A DNA stretch of 5,417 bases from Caryophanales bacterium UBA3935 (GCA_002385755.1 DGED01000002.1:4722-10138); one strand, 5' to 3'. Counted from the first letter of the stretch, positions 1 to 5,417 are shown. The notes: generated from the sequence alone by a model not told the origin. Made by a program: numbers and translations.

Positions 1-1937
1 TCCCTGAGGCTGTCGCCGGAGAGATAAGCGGTTATAAGCCGCAGGTGTTTCAACCGTTTAATAATTTCCTCGTAGTCGGCGGGGTTCTCGCGCCGCATTC
101 CCGCGATTTCGTCGATTTCATTCTTGACGACGCTGTAATTATCCCCGGCGGCGTCCCGGTAATACTCGCAATACGCGAGCAGATCCTCCATCGCCTTTTC
201 AAAGACGACTCCCGCAGGCGAAAGCGGCGATATCGACGCGGTTCGGTACGCGCCATTCCGAAGCGCGGCCTCGAAAGCGGGGTCGCCGATAACGTTTTGG
301 CTCGCGAAATGGGAGGCGCCGCCGTATCTACCGGCCGAAAGAGTCTCCTCAAGGGCAACGAGATTAGAGTAACCGTAATAAATCGGGGCGATGCCGGCGG
401 CCAGATGGCTTAAGTTCCCCGCCCGGTTTTTAATCGCCCGGGCGCCCTCGGCGACGGCCGCGGCGCTGCCGGTATAAATCATCGGGCACAACAGGTCGAT
501 GTAGCCGCGGTTGACCCAGGTCGGCCAATCCTGCATGTATGTGTCGCGGGCGATATTGACGTTGGCGACGACGGCGGCCGAGATCGCGATATCGCTCCTT
601 GCGGCGCGAATCGCTTCCGAGAAGCGTTTCACGGCGGCGGTAATGTTTGCCTGTCTCCACTCGTTCCATTTTTCCCGGCAAGCGGTATTCAGAACCAGCG
701 TTCGGACATCACCGGAAAGGCCGGTCGCTTCCTTGAATTTATTCTCCGAGTGCGCGCCGAACCCGCTGTCGCGGACCGGCGAGGCTCGATAGTCGTTGTC
801 ATAATAGCGGATATAATCAAATTGGATCCCGGCAAAATCGTATTTCTCCGTCATCTCGACGAAGACCGACTCGATAAAATCAAGCGCTTCCGGGTGCGAC
901 GGGTCGAGGTAATAACTTCCTCCGTAGACATTTGGGTGAAGTTTGTTTCCCTGGTAATCCTCGAGGAGCCACTCGTCCTTAACGGCTTTCGCCCGGTAGG
1001 CGTTATTCCCGGCGTTAAAGGTATGGCACCAGGCAAAAACGTCGATTCCCGCCTTTTTCGCTTCGCCGATAAGCGCCGCGATATAATCGTGCCCATACTC
1101 CTCGCCGTAATAATAATAGGCAACCTGCGGGTGCGTCTCGAGGATATCGGAGCGATAACTGGCGTATCCGTTCCAGAAAGTCTCGACGTAGATCGCGTTA
1201 AAGCCCAATTCCTTGACCTTGGCGGTAAAACTTTTGACGCCGGCCAAATTGCTCTCGCTTATTCCGCTCGCGTTCGGGCGGTGCCAGAGCGCCCTAATTT
1301 CAAGCGGCTCGGAATTTACCGTCCGGTATCGGATTTCAAAGGCGATTTCCTCGCAGCGACCCGCAATCTTCTCCAGGGTATCGACCGTAGCGGCGGTATA
1401 ATTCCCTTGTTCGATAATCGCCCGCGTTTTTTGATACTCGTCCGCTAATTCATTGAGAAGATTCGAAATCGCGGCCTCGTCGCGCCGGATATAATTATCC
1501 GCGGCCGCCGCGGCCCATCCTTGCGCGTCCGCGTAGCTTTTCTCGACAAGAAAGGCGGCGCTTAACACCGGGTTTCTTTTGACCGCGATCGCGAGGGAAC
1601 CGTGATCTATCTCGACGATATCGCCGACGCGGACCCGCGTTAAAAGCTCCTTTTTCGTTCCGTGCCCGGAAATCGCGTAGCCGCCGGGGTAAACGTTAAC
1701 GTTCGTTCCCGTCTCGACGACGTAATTTTCGCCATTAACCGAGATTTCGTAACCCCACTCGTTTGCCGGGGTCCTTCCCGAGGAATTATATTTGTAATAA
1801 ACCAAATAGTTTTCCAGACGGGTGATTTCCTTTCCGTTTAAGACGTCGCTAAAGATGATTTCGTCCCGTATTTCGTTGTTTCCCGCGGCCAAGCCAAAAA
1901 AGCCCAGACCGATCATAATAAGCGTTATTGTTCTCAT
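1..1937 (-). CDS. Secreted glycosyl-hydrolase-like family 10 (GHL10) protein, C-terminus cut by window edge
   Basis: The minus-strand frame is open from ATG 1937 to the window edge, giving 645 residues with no stop or frameshift. Residues 1-19 form a short signal peptide (MRT, then a hydrophobic run ending LAAG) with no lipobox cysteine, so export without lipid anchoring is likely. Residues 27-125 look like a beta-rich domain with a GYEISVNG stretch and an ISGHG motif. Residues 140-205 look helical. Residues 213-560 match the GHL10 pattern: EIRALWHRP, GFNAIYVETFWNG, DVFAWCHTFNAG, LDPSHPEALDFI, then GIQFDYIRYY with Asp374 as the likely active-site acid, and IDLLCPMIYT near 480-488. The family is thought to act on bacterial or environmental polysaccharides, but the substrate here is unknown. 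The Shine-Dalgarno AGAGAGGT at 1951-1944 sits 6 bases before the ATG. The gene is divergent from coaD with its own promoter. Family assignment is confident; activity is inferred. Confidence 0.88.
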   Translation of the reverse strand, partial: MRTITLIMIGLGFFGLAAGNNEIRDEIIFSDVLNGKEITRLENYLVYYKYNSSGRTPANEWGYEISVNGENYVVETGTNVNVYPGGYAISGHGTKKELLTRVRVGDIVEIDHGSLAIAVKRNPVLSAAFLVEKSYADAQGWAAAAADNYIRRDEAAISNLLNELADEYQKTRAIIEQGNYTAATVDTLEKIAGRCEEIAFEIRYRTVNSEPLEIRALWHRPNASGISESNLAGVKSFTAKVKELGFNAIYVETFWNGYASYRSDILETHPQVAYYYYGEEYGHDYIAALIGEAKKAGIDVFAWCHTFNAGNNAYRAKAVKDEWLLEDYQGNKLHPNVYGGSYYLDPSHPEALDFIESVFVEMTEKYDFAGIQFDYIRYYDNDYRASPVRDSGFGAHSENKFKEATGLSGDVRTLVLNTACREKWNEWRQANITAAVKRFSEAIRAARSDIAISAAVVANVNIARDTYMQDWPTWVNRGYIDLLCPMIYTGSAAAVAEGARAIKNRAGNLSHLAAGIAPIYYGYSNLVALEETLSAGRYGGASHFASQNVIGDPAFEAALRNGAYRTASISPLSPAGVVFEKAMEDLLAYCEYYRDAAGDNYSVVKNEIDEIAGMRRENPADYEEIIKRLKHLRLITAYLSGDSLR

Positions 1938-1962
1938 CGTGATACCTCTCTCTGCCGGCTTC

Positions 1963-1991
1963 ATTATATCATAATGAACTTGTATATACAA
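1963..1991 (-). promoter_or_regulatory. Sigma-A type promoter with extended -10 for the GHL10 gene
   Basis: Read on the minus strand, a perfect TATAAT lies at 1968-1963, preceded by TGA, which makes an extended -10. A weak -35, TTGTAT, lies at 1991-1986 with a 17-bp spacer. The predicted transcript starts near 1956, leaving a leader of about 19 bases. The -35 lies inside the 12-bp palindrome at 1980-1991. Confidence 0.72.
1980..1991. promoter_or_regulatory. Perfect 12-bp palindrome, candidate operator over the GHL10 -35
   Basis: The sequence TTGTATATACAA is its own reverse complement. It covers the -35 hexamer of the GHL10 promoter and ends 29 bp before the coaD -35. From memory, it has the form of operators bound by GntR/HutC-type sugar repressors such as TreR of Bacillus subtilis. 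A bound repressor would block the hydrolase promoter while probably leaving coaD free. No regulator gene is present in the window, so the regulator is inferred. The AT-rich context makes a chance palindrome possible. Confidence 0.45.
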
Positions 1992-2020
1992 TATTTTCTT
2001 GCTTGGCAGATACAAAATAA

Positions 2021-2049
2021 TTGATTTTATCCGGCAAATCGGATATAAT
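2021..2049 (+). promoter_or_regulatory. Sigma-A type promoter for coaD
   Basis: TTGATT at 2021-2026, a 17-bp spacer, and a perfect TATAAT at 2044-2049. The predicted start is near 2056, giving a leader of about 15 bases that carries the Shine-Dalgarno AGAGGTG at 2060-2066. Confidence 0.75.
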
Positions 2050-2070
2050 ATAATTATACAGAGGTGCGAT

Positions 2071-2556
2071 ATGAAAATAGCGGTTTATCCCGGGTCCTTT
2101 GACCCGGTATCGAACGGTCATTTGGATATTATCCGCCGCGTGGCGAAAATATTTGACCGCGTCTATGTTTTGGTTTCAATTAATCCGAGCAAAAAATATT
2201 TATTCACGACCGAAGAGCGGGTGGATTTGTTGAAGCGCGCGGCCCGCGATCTGGAAAACGTGGTTGTCGAGGCAAGCAATAAACTCGTTCTCGAATTCGC
2301 GCGTGAGAAGAACGCGCAAGTCATCATCCGCGGCGTCCGCAGTTTTCTCGATTATCAAAGCGAGATTACCTTGTTCTCCTTCAATCGCTCGATCGATCCT
2401 TCGGTCGACACCTTGTTTCTTTTCCCTTCCACCAATAATCTCTTTTTATCATCCTCATCAATCAAAGAATTGGTGATGTTCGGAAACGATATTACCGACT
2501 ACGTGCCGGAAGGATTGGCGGAAACGATAACCAAAAAAATCAAAGAAAGGCTTTAA
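2071..2556 (+). CDS. coaD: Phosphopantetheine adenylyltransferase (PPAT), coenzyme A biosynthesis
   Basis: CoaD transfers AMP from ATP to 4'-phosphopantetheine, giving dephospho-CoA and pyrophosphate; this is the next-to-last step of coenzyme A synthesis in the cytoplasm. The 161-residue product has the usual family length of about 160. It starts with the PGSFDP loop (7-12), followed by SNGH (14-17), the nucleotidyltransferase (H/T)xGH motif with Ser in place of the usual Thr and the key His17 kept. Lys41/Lys42 (PSKK), the RGVR motif at 87-90, Asn105-Arg106 and the SSSSIKE motif at 127-133 all match the active site known from E. coli CoaD. The start at 2071 is chosen because AGAGGTG lies just before it and the PGSFDP motif falls at the expected distance; an upstream in-frame ATG at 1999 would lie ahead of the promoter. 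In many Bacillota coaD follows rsmD; here it stands alone. Confidence 0.97.
   Translation: MKIAVYPGSFDPVSNGHLDIIRRVAKIFDRVYVLVSINPSKKYLFTTEERVDLLKRAARDLENVVVEASNKLVLEFAREKNAQVIIRGVRSFLDYQSEITLFSFNRSIDPSVDTLFLFPSTNNLFLSSSSIKELVMFGNDITDYVPEGLAETITKKIKERL
2090..2107 (+). repeat. GC-rich inverted repeat inside the start of coaD
   Basis: CCGGGTC, a four-base CTTT loop, then GACCCGG form a perfect 7-bp stem that begins 19 bases after the A of the coaD ATG. It spans the codons of the conserved Pro-Gly-Ser-Phe-Asp-Pro-Val loop, so the protein sequence partly forces the symmetry. A stable hairpin this close to the start could slow initiation or early elongation, but there is no direct evidence that it does. 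Confidence 0.4.
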
Positions 2557-2579
2557 AAACGGCGAAAGCCGTTTTTTTT
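2555..2579 (+). terminator. Intrinsic terminator of coaD
   Basis: AAAAACGGC, a GAAA tetraloop and GCCGTTTTT form a 9-bp stem (2555-2563 with 2568-2576), followed by an unbroken T run at 2572-2579. The 5' arm overlaps the last two bases of the coaD TAA. This ends the coaD transcript before the next promoter, which begins at 2581. Confidence 0.92.
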
Positions 2580-2580
2580 A

Positions 2581-2609
2581 TTGCTTTTTGTAAAATTATG
2601 TCATATAAT
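2581..2609 (+). promoter_or_regulatory. Sigma-A type promoter for the membrane protein gene
   Basis: TTGCTT at 2581-2586, a 17-bp spacer and a perfect TATAAT at 2604-2609. The predicted start is near 2616. The -35 starts one base after the coaD terminator T run ends, so the gene is set up as a separate unit. Confidence 0.68.
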
Positions 2610-2617
2610 AATAGCCC

Positions 2618-2630
2618 AGAGAGGTGAGGA
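2618..2630 (+). promoter_or_regulatory. Shine-Dalgarno site that fixes the start of the membrane protein
   Basis: AGAGAGGTGAGGA contains GAGGTGA at 2621-2627, a strong match to the 16S anti-Shine-Dalgarno. An in-frame GTG at 2624 lies inside this site and cannot sensibly be the start. The ATG at 2636 follows at a normal distance of 8 bases. Confidence 0.85.
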
Positions 2631-2635
2631 ATAGT

Positions 2636-3331
2636 ATGGATGAGAACAAACAAAAAGTATTAACGCTGCTTTGTTATATCATGATGCGCGTCATTGCCGT
2701 TATCATCTTGGGTTTCAGTATTTATCTGATAATCGTGGAAAAGATTGACGAGCTTGAAAGCCGTTATTTCATGATCGCGTTTTATTCGCTGCTATTGCTT
2801 GGAGCTTCGTTCTTGCCGTCGATTATCAAGCATAGGTGGAAAATCGACATCCCGGAATTTATGGAATTGCTTTTTATCGCCTTCTGCATCGGTTCCTTGT
2901 TCATCGGCGAGATCGTCGGCGTTTACCGGATGAATTCCTGGTGGGACGGTCTGATGCACACCTTAAGCGGCTCGCTGATCGCCATATTCGCTTTTTCCTT
3001 TTTAAGAATGCTCAACGAAAGCGCCGATATCGGAAAAAAATTCTCGCCGCTGTTTGTCGTCTTTTTAGTTTTTTGTATCGCGTCAACCGTCGGCGTCATA
3101 TGGGAGATCATCGAGTATTGCGCCGATTACTTCACCGGAAGCAATATGCAGCGGTATTTCAACGACGCGACCGGCATGGATTTCATCGGCCAGGAGGCGC
3201 TCCGGGACACGATGCTTGACTTTATCCTAAATTCCGTCGGCGCGGCGACCGTCTGCATAATCGGCTATATCGATCTTCGCGTCAAAAAAACGCTTATTAG
3301 AAGCCCGCGAAGATTTAATACCAATAAGTAA
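2636..3331 (+). CDS. Six-helix integral membrane protein of unknown function, YjdF/DUF2238-like
   Basis: The 231-residue protein has about six membrane segments near residues 11-35, 44-63, 73-95, 105-124, 137-158 and 193-213. Basic residues (KQK at the N-terminus, KHRWK at 65-69, GKK at 133-135, RVKK at 215-218) put both ends in the cytoplasm. The longest outside loop is 160-192. The motifs WWDGLMHTLSG (102-112), GVIWEIIEY (153-161) and RDTMLDFILNSVGA (190-203) resemble, by eye, the pattern of YjdF/DUF2238-type proteins: an Asp-x3-His at the start of one helix, a Glu-x2-Glu at the end of another, and Asp-Thr before the last. This is a distant match and the family has no settled function. The acidic and histidine residues near the outer face could bind a metal or substrate; that is inference. 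The gene has its own promoter and ends facing the serine dehydratase gene. Confidence 0.8.
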   Translation: MDENKQKVLTLLCYIMMRVIAVIILGFSIYLIIVEKIDELESRYFMIAFYSLLLLGASFLPSIIKHRWKIDIPEFMELLFIAFCIGSLFIGEIVGVYRMNSWWDGLMHTLSGSLIAIFAFSFLRMLNESADIGKKFSPLFVVFLVFCIASTVGVIWEIIEYCADYFTGSNMQRYFNDATGMDFIGQEALRDTMLDFILNSVGAATVCIIGYIDLRVKKTLIRSPRRFNTNK

Positions 3332-3354
3332 AGAGCACCATAGCGTGCTTTTTT
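3331..3354 (+). terminator. Hairpin between convergent genes, likely terminator
   Basis: AGCAC (3334-3338) and GTGCT (3345-3349) pair around a six-base loop, with a possible extension by G-T and A-T pairs. A T run follows at 3349-3354. It lies in the 21-bp gap between the two convergent stop codons and overlaps both. On the plus strand it is a modest terminator for the membrane protein gene. On the minus strand the stem is followed only by CTTTACTTATT, so termination of the dehydratase transcript there would be weaker. Confidence 0.65.
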
Positions 3355-4546
3355 ATTTGCGGGCCTTTCTTTTCGCAAGCCCGCCAAGCGCGGTTTCCCG
3401 GTAATGGGGATGCAGGTCTCTGCCCGTTTCCTTAAGCGACTGAATGACATCGTCCAAACTAATATAATGAGAGCCGTCGGTAAGCAAAGCGAAAGCGGCG
3501 GAATCGACGGCGCGGCGCGCCGATAAAGCGTTCCTTTCAATGCAGGGAATTTGCACGTAACCCAAGACGGGATCGCAAGTCATGCCCAAATGATGCTCGA
3601 GGGCGATCTCCGCCGCGTATTCGATTTGTCGGTTCGTCCCGCCTTCGATATGACTAACGGCGGCGGCCGTCATCGCGCAGGCAGTTCCGACTTCCCCTTG
3701 GCACCCGACCTCGGCGCCGGAGATTGACGCGTTCCTTTTTACCAGATTCCCGACGAGACCGCCGACCAAAAGGCCCTCGGCCAATTTAGGTAAGGGATAT
3801 TGTCTATGTTTGTGATAAGCGTAAAGGACCCCGGGCATAACGCCGCTTGACCCGCATGTCGGCGCGGTCACGACCTCGCCGCCGGCGGCGTTTTCCTCGG
3901 ACACCGCCAAAGCCGCCGAGAAAATAAGCGTGTTAAAATCGCGGGTTTTTTCGTATTGCTGATAAATATCGCCGGCGCGCCGCTTGATCGCGAGCGCCCC
4001 CGGAAGCGTCCCGAAAGAGTTAACGCCCCGCTCGACCGCCGAAAACATCGCGGCGAGGATTTCCATAGCGAAATCCCAAATCTCCGCGCCTTCCGCCCGG
4101 AGAATATATGTTAATAAAGTCTGATTGTTCTTTTCCGTATGCTCGAGAATATCCGCCATATTTCCGTGGGGATAAAGAAGGTTCCCGGCGACCCGCTCTT
4201 CGTTTAAGTTCTTTAAATCGCCGCCGCCGACGGAAAAAACGAGCCATTCCCCGATTTGCTTCCCGGCGTCGTCGTAGGCGATAAACTTCATGCCGTTCGG
4301 GTGGTAATCAAAGTTGATTTCGGGAAGGAAAACCACTTCGCAGCTACTCTCGCCCAATTCCCGTTTGATTATCCAGTCGGTAAGATGACCTTTTCCCGTC
4401 AACGCCAGGGCGCCGTAGAGCTCGACCCTACGCCGACGGGCGGACGGGTGTTTTTCTTTAAAGATCCGCGCCGCCTTCTGCGGTCCCATCGTGTGCGAAC
4501 TCGAGGGGCCGGCGCCGATTTTATATAATTCCCTTAGTGATTCCAA
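3353..4546 (-). CDS. sdaA: Iron-sulfur-dependent L-serine dehydratase (L-serine ammonia-lyase), single chain
   Basis: This enzyme splits L-serine into pyruvate and ammonia using a [4Fe-4S] cluster. The 397-residue chain joins both halves that are separate subunits (SdaAA/SdaAB) in Bacillus. The beta-type half opens with GPSSSHTMGP (13-22) and holds LTGKGHLTD (49-57) and SVGGGD (105-110). The alpha-type half holds NEENAAGG (217-223), APTCGSSG (228-235), NASISGAEVGCQGEVG (272-287), TCDPVLG (323-329) and IPCIERN (333-339). Cys282, Cys324 and Cys335 have the same spacing (42 and 11) as the cluster ligands Cys343, Cys385 and Cys396 of the Legionella pneumophila enzyme. The chain is shorter than the roughly 455-residue enzymes and ends GGLAKRKARK, without the tail cysteine that supplies the fourth ligand there. 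The start is TTG 4546: no ATG or GTG lies in frame upstream, GGTGAT precedes it, and the first ATG inside (residue 20) falls within the conserved motif. It is monocistronic. Confidence 0.95.
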   Translation of the reverse strand: MESLRELYKIGAGPSSSHTMGPQKAARIFKEKHPSARRRRVELYGALALTGKGHLTDWIIKRELGESSCEVVFLPEINFDYHPNGMKFIAYDDAGKQIGEWLVFSVGGGDLKNLNEERVAGNLLYPHGNMADILEHTEKNNQTLLTYILRAEGAEIWDFAMEILAAMFSAVERGVNSFGTLPGALAIKRRAGDIYQQYEKTRDFNTLIFSAALAVSEENAAGGEVVTAPTCGSSGVMPGVLYAYHKHRQYPLPKLAEGLLVGGLVGNLVKRNASISGAEVGCQGEVGTACAMTAAAVSHIEGGTNRQIEYAAEIALEHHLGMTCDPVLGYVQIPCIERNALSARRAVDSAAFALLTDGSHYISLDDVIQSLKETGRDLHPHYRETALGGLAKRKARK

Positions 4547-4549
4547 ATT

Positions 4550-4555
4550 ATCACC
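4550..4555 (-). promoter_or_regulatory. Shine-Dalgarno site supporting the TTG start of the serine dehydratase
   Basis: Read on the minus strand, GGTGAT at 4555-4550 matches the 3' part of the consensus AGGAGGTGAT and is followed by AAT and then the TTG at 4546-4544. With the extended -10 ending at 4563, the transcript should begin around 4556, so the site would sit at the very 5' end of the message. Confidence 0.6.
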
Positions 4556-4562
4556 CGTATCT

Positions 4563-4591
4563 ATTATACCATGAACCGCCCTTTGTTTAAC
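4563..4591 (-). promoter_or_regulatory. Extended -10 promoter for the serine dehydratase gene
   Basis: On the minus strand a perfect TATAAT lies at 4568-4563, preceded by TGG, giving the TGn extended -10. No good -35 is present: GTTAAA at 4591-4586, with a 17-bp spacer, matches only three of six positions. Promoters of this class can work from the extended -10 alone. The predicted leader is only about 10 bases. Confidence 0.62.
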
Positions 4592-4661
4592 CGATAATTA
4601 GAAAAATCCCTCTAAAAATCATAATATGCAGATTTTGGCATTATGGGCTATTAAAAAAACA

Positions 4662-4690
4662 TTGTCATATTTTCCGACATATGATATCAT
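4662..4690 (+). promoter_or_regulatory. Sigma-A type promoter with extended -10 for the C26 hydrolase gene
   Basis: TTGTCA at 4662-4667 (five of six), a 17-bp spacer and TATCAT at 4685-4690 (five of six), with TGA just before the -10. The 10-bp perfect palindrome ATGATATCAT at 4681-4690 overlaps the -10. It may be a by-product of the promoter sequence. The predicted start is near 4697, with a leader of about 25 bases. Confidence 0.7.
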
Positions 4691-4721
4691 TATAAGGATA
4701 TTTGCGAAGAAAGGAAGGATT

Positions 4722-5381
4722 ATGAAAATCGTAGGCATCAGCCCGCGGCTGACAACAACGGAAAACAGTGAAAGGGAATTCGTCAACACTCTTTACGTGA
4801 AACAATTGACGTCGCGCGGGTTAAACGCGATTATCATCAGCACCAATAACCCGAACGCGGACAAAGTGTTGGATTTGTGCGATTGTTTTCTTCTCACCGG
4901 CGGGCACGATATCGACCCCAAATACTATAACGAGGAGAACAACGGGAAGTCGCTTAACGTCAATCACGCGCTTGACAAACTTGACCGGCAAATCGCAGAG
5001 CACGCGGCGCGAACAAAAAAGCCGCTGCTGGGAATATGCCGGGGGCATCAGGCGATCAACATTTTTCTCGGCGGTTCGCTTTTTCAGGATATCGGCGATA
5101 CCCACAGCGATATTAAAAGCGGTCATGCCGTTTACGCGGAACCAAACCGACTCCTGCCGTTCGCTCAAAAAATTATGGTAAACAGCTATCATCACCAGGC
5201 AATCGACCGGGTCGCGCCCGAATTTGACGTCATTGCCCGCGCCGAGGACGGGACCATCGAGGCCATTATTCATCAAAGCCTGCCGATTATCGGTATCCAA
5301 TGGCATCCGGAGATAATTCCCGACGCCGTGGAAAGCAAGCTCATTTTTGATGTTTTCGCGCGGCTGGTTCACGAACGGTAA
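4722..5381 (+). CDS. Peptidase C26 family gamma-glutamyl hydrolase, class I glutamine-amidotransferase fold (PuuD-like)
   Basis: Members of this family cut gamma-glutamyl bonds; the best-known is E. coli PuuD, which hydrolyses gamma-glutamyl-GABA in putrescine breakdown. The 219-residue protein has LTGGHDIDPKYY (58-69), the nucleophile elbow GICRGHQAINIFLGG (104-118) with Cys106, NSYHHQAI (154-161), and IQWHPE (192-197) with His195 and Glu197, so the Cys-His-Glu triad is complete. It is somewhat shorter than PuuD (254 residues, from memory). There is no signal peptide, so it should be cytoplasmic. The start at 4722 is chosen for the strong site AAGGAAGGA at 4711-4719; an in-frame ATG at 4626 lies upstream of the promoter and encodes nothing conserved. 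None of the other putrescine-pathway genes is nearby, so the substrate is open: gamma-glutamyl-GABA, another gamma-glutamyl amine, or a peptide-like metabolite. The gene is divergent from the serine dehydratase. Confidence 0.92.
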   Translation: MKIVGISPRLTTTENSEREFVNTLYVKQLTSRGLNAIIISTNNPNADKVLDLCDCFLLTGGHDIDPKYYNEENNGKSLNVNHALDKLDRQIAEHAARTKKPLLGICRGHQAINIFLGGSLFQDIGDTHSDIKSGHAVYAEPNRLLPFAQKIMVNSYHHQAIDRVAPEFDVIARAEDGTIEAIIHQSLPIIGIQWHPEIIPDAVESKLIFDVFARLVHER

Positions 5382-5417
5382 AGAATAAAAACAAAAGTAT
5401 TAAAGGCGAAGCCGACT
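5382..5417 (+). other. Short 3' flank with a truncated hairpin, no gene
   Basis: The 36 bases after the C26 gene are A-rich and end with GGC-GAA-GCC at 5405-5413, a minimal 3-bp stem, then GACT at the edge. This may be part of a terminator whose other half lies outside the window, but no T run is visible, so it cannot be called. Confidence 0.3.

Noticed and set aside
750..1448. A 232-codon open frame on the plus strand inside the GHL10 gene
   Set aside because: It is antisense to a clearly conserved protein, has no recognisable motif and is rich in Arg, Val and Ile as expected from reading this gene backwards; no Shine-Dalgarno or promoter precedes it.
2836..3219. A 127-codon plus-strand frame overlapping the membrane protein
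   Set aside because: Its product is Arg-rich and lacks a plausible start site, while the other frame gives a well-formed membrane protein with correct charge distribution.
4620..4645. Imperfect inverted repeat CATAATATGC ... GCATTATG in the divergent spacer
   Set aside because: The arms match only with a two-base bulge and the DNA is AT-rich; it is not placed over a promoter element, so an operator cannot be supported.
4592..4661. Possible small RNA or riboswitch between the dehydratase and C26 promoters
   Set aside because: The stretch lies upstream of both predicted transcript starts, is short and AT-rich, and shows no stable paired structure.
4821..5372. A 183-codon open frame on the minus strand inside the C26 hydrolase gene
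   Set aside because: The sense strand encodes a complete catalytic triad and family motifs; the antisense product resembles nothing known and is best explained as a codon-bias shadow.
3353..5381. Idea that serine dehydratase and C26 hydrolase form a linked amino-acid pathway
   Set aside because: They are divergent, have separate promoters, and share no obvious substrate; adjacency alone is not enough.

Overview
The window reads as ordinary chromosome from a low-to-moderate GC Gram-positive-like bacterium, most likely an uncultured member of the Bacillota (Bacilli or a Mollicutes-allied lineage). This rests on strong AG-rich Shine-Dalgarno sites, TTG-N17-TATAAT promoters that often carry an extended -10 (TGn), short AT-rich intergenic islands, a TTG start, and a CoaD of Bacillota type. 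Tryptophan is written TGG and every visible stop is TAA, so there is no sign of a changed genetic code. The lineage assignment is inference.

There are five genes. Positions 1-1937 (minus) hold the first 645 residues of a secreted protein of the glycosyl-hydrolase-like family 10 (GHL10); its C-terminus lies beyond the left edge. A 133-bp island (1938-2070) separates it from the divergent coaD (2071-2556, plus; phosphopantetheine adenylyltransferase, coenzyme A synthesis). This island holds two back-to-back promoters and a perfect 12-bp palindrome over the -35 of the hydrolase gene. coaD ends in a clear intrinsic terminator. Directly after it, a new promoter drives a six-helix membrane protein of unknown function (2636-3331, plus), which resembles the YjdF/DUF2238-type integral membrane proteins.

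That gene converges on a single-chain iron-sulfur L-serine dehydratase (3353-4546, minus), with a small hairpin between the two stops. The dehydratase starts at TTG. Across a 175-bp divergent spacer lies a class I glutamine-amidotransferase-like hydrolase of peptidase family C26 (4722-5381, plus; PuuD-like). The last 36 bases hold no gene.

Each gene appears to have its own promoter, so this is a set of single-gene transcription units rather than an operon. I see no mobile element, CRISPR array, RNA gene or phage remnant, and no convincing new multi-gene system. The points most worth a second look are the 12-bp palindrome at the hydrolase promoter, the serine dehydratase that lacks the usual C-terminal cysteine tail and probably has a very short leader, and the uncharacterised membrane protein with paired acidic and histidine residues near its helices.
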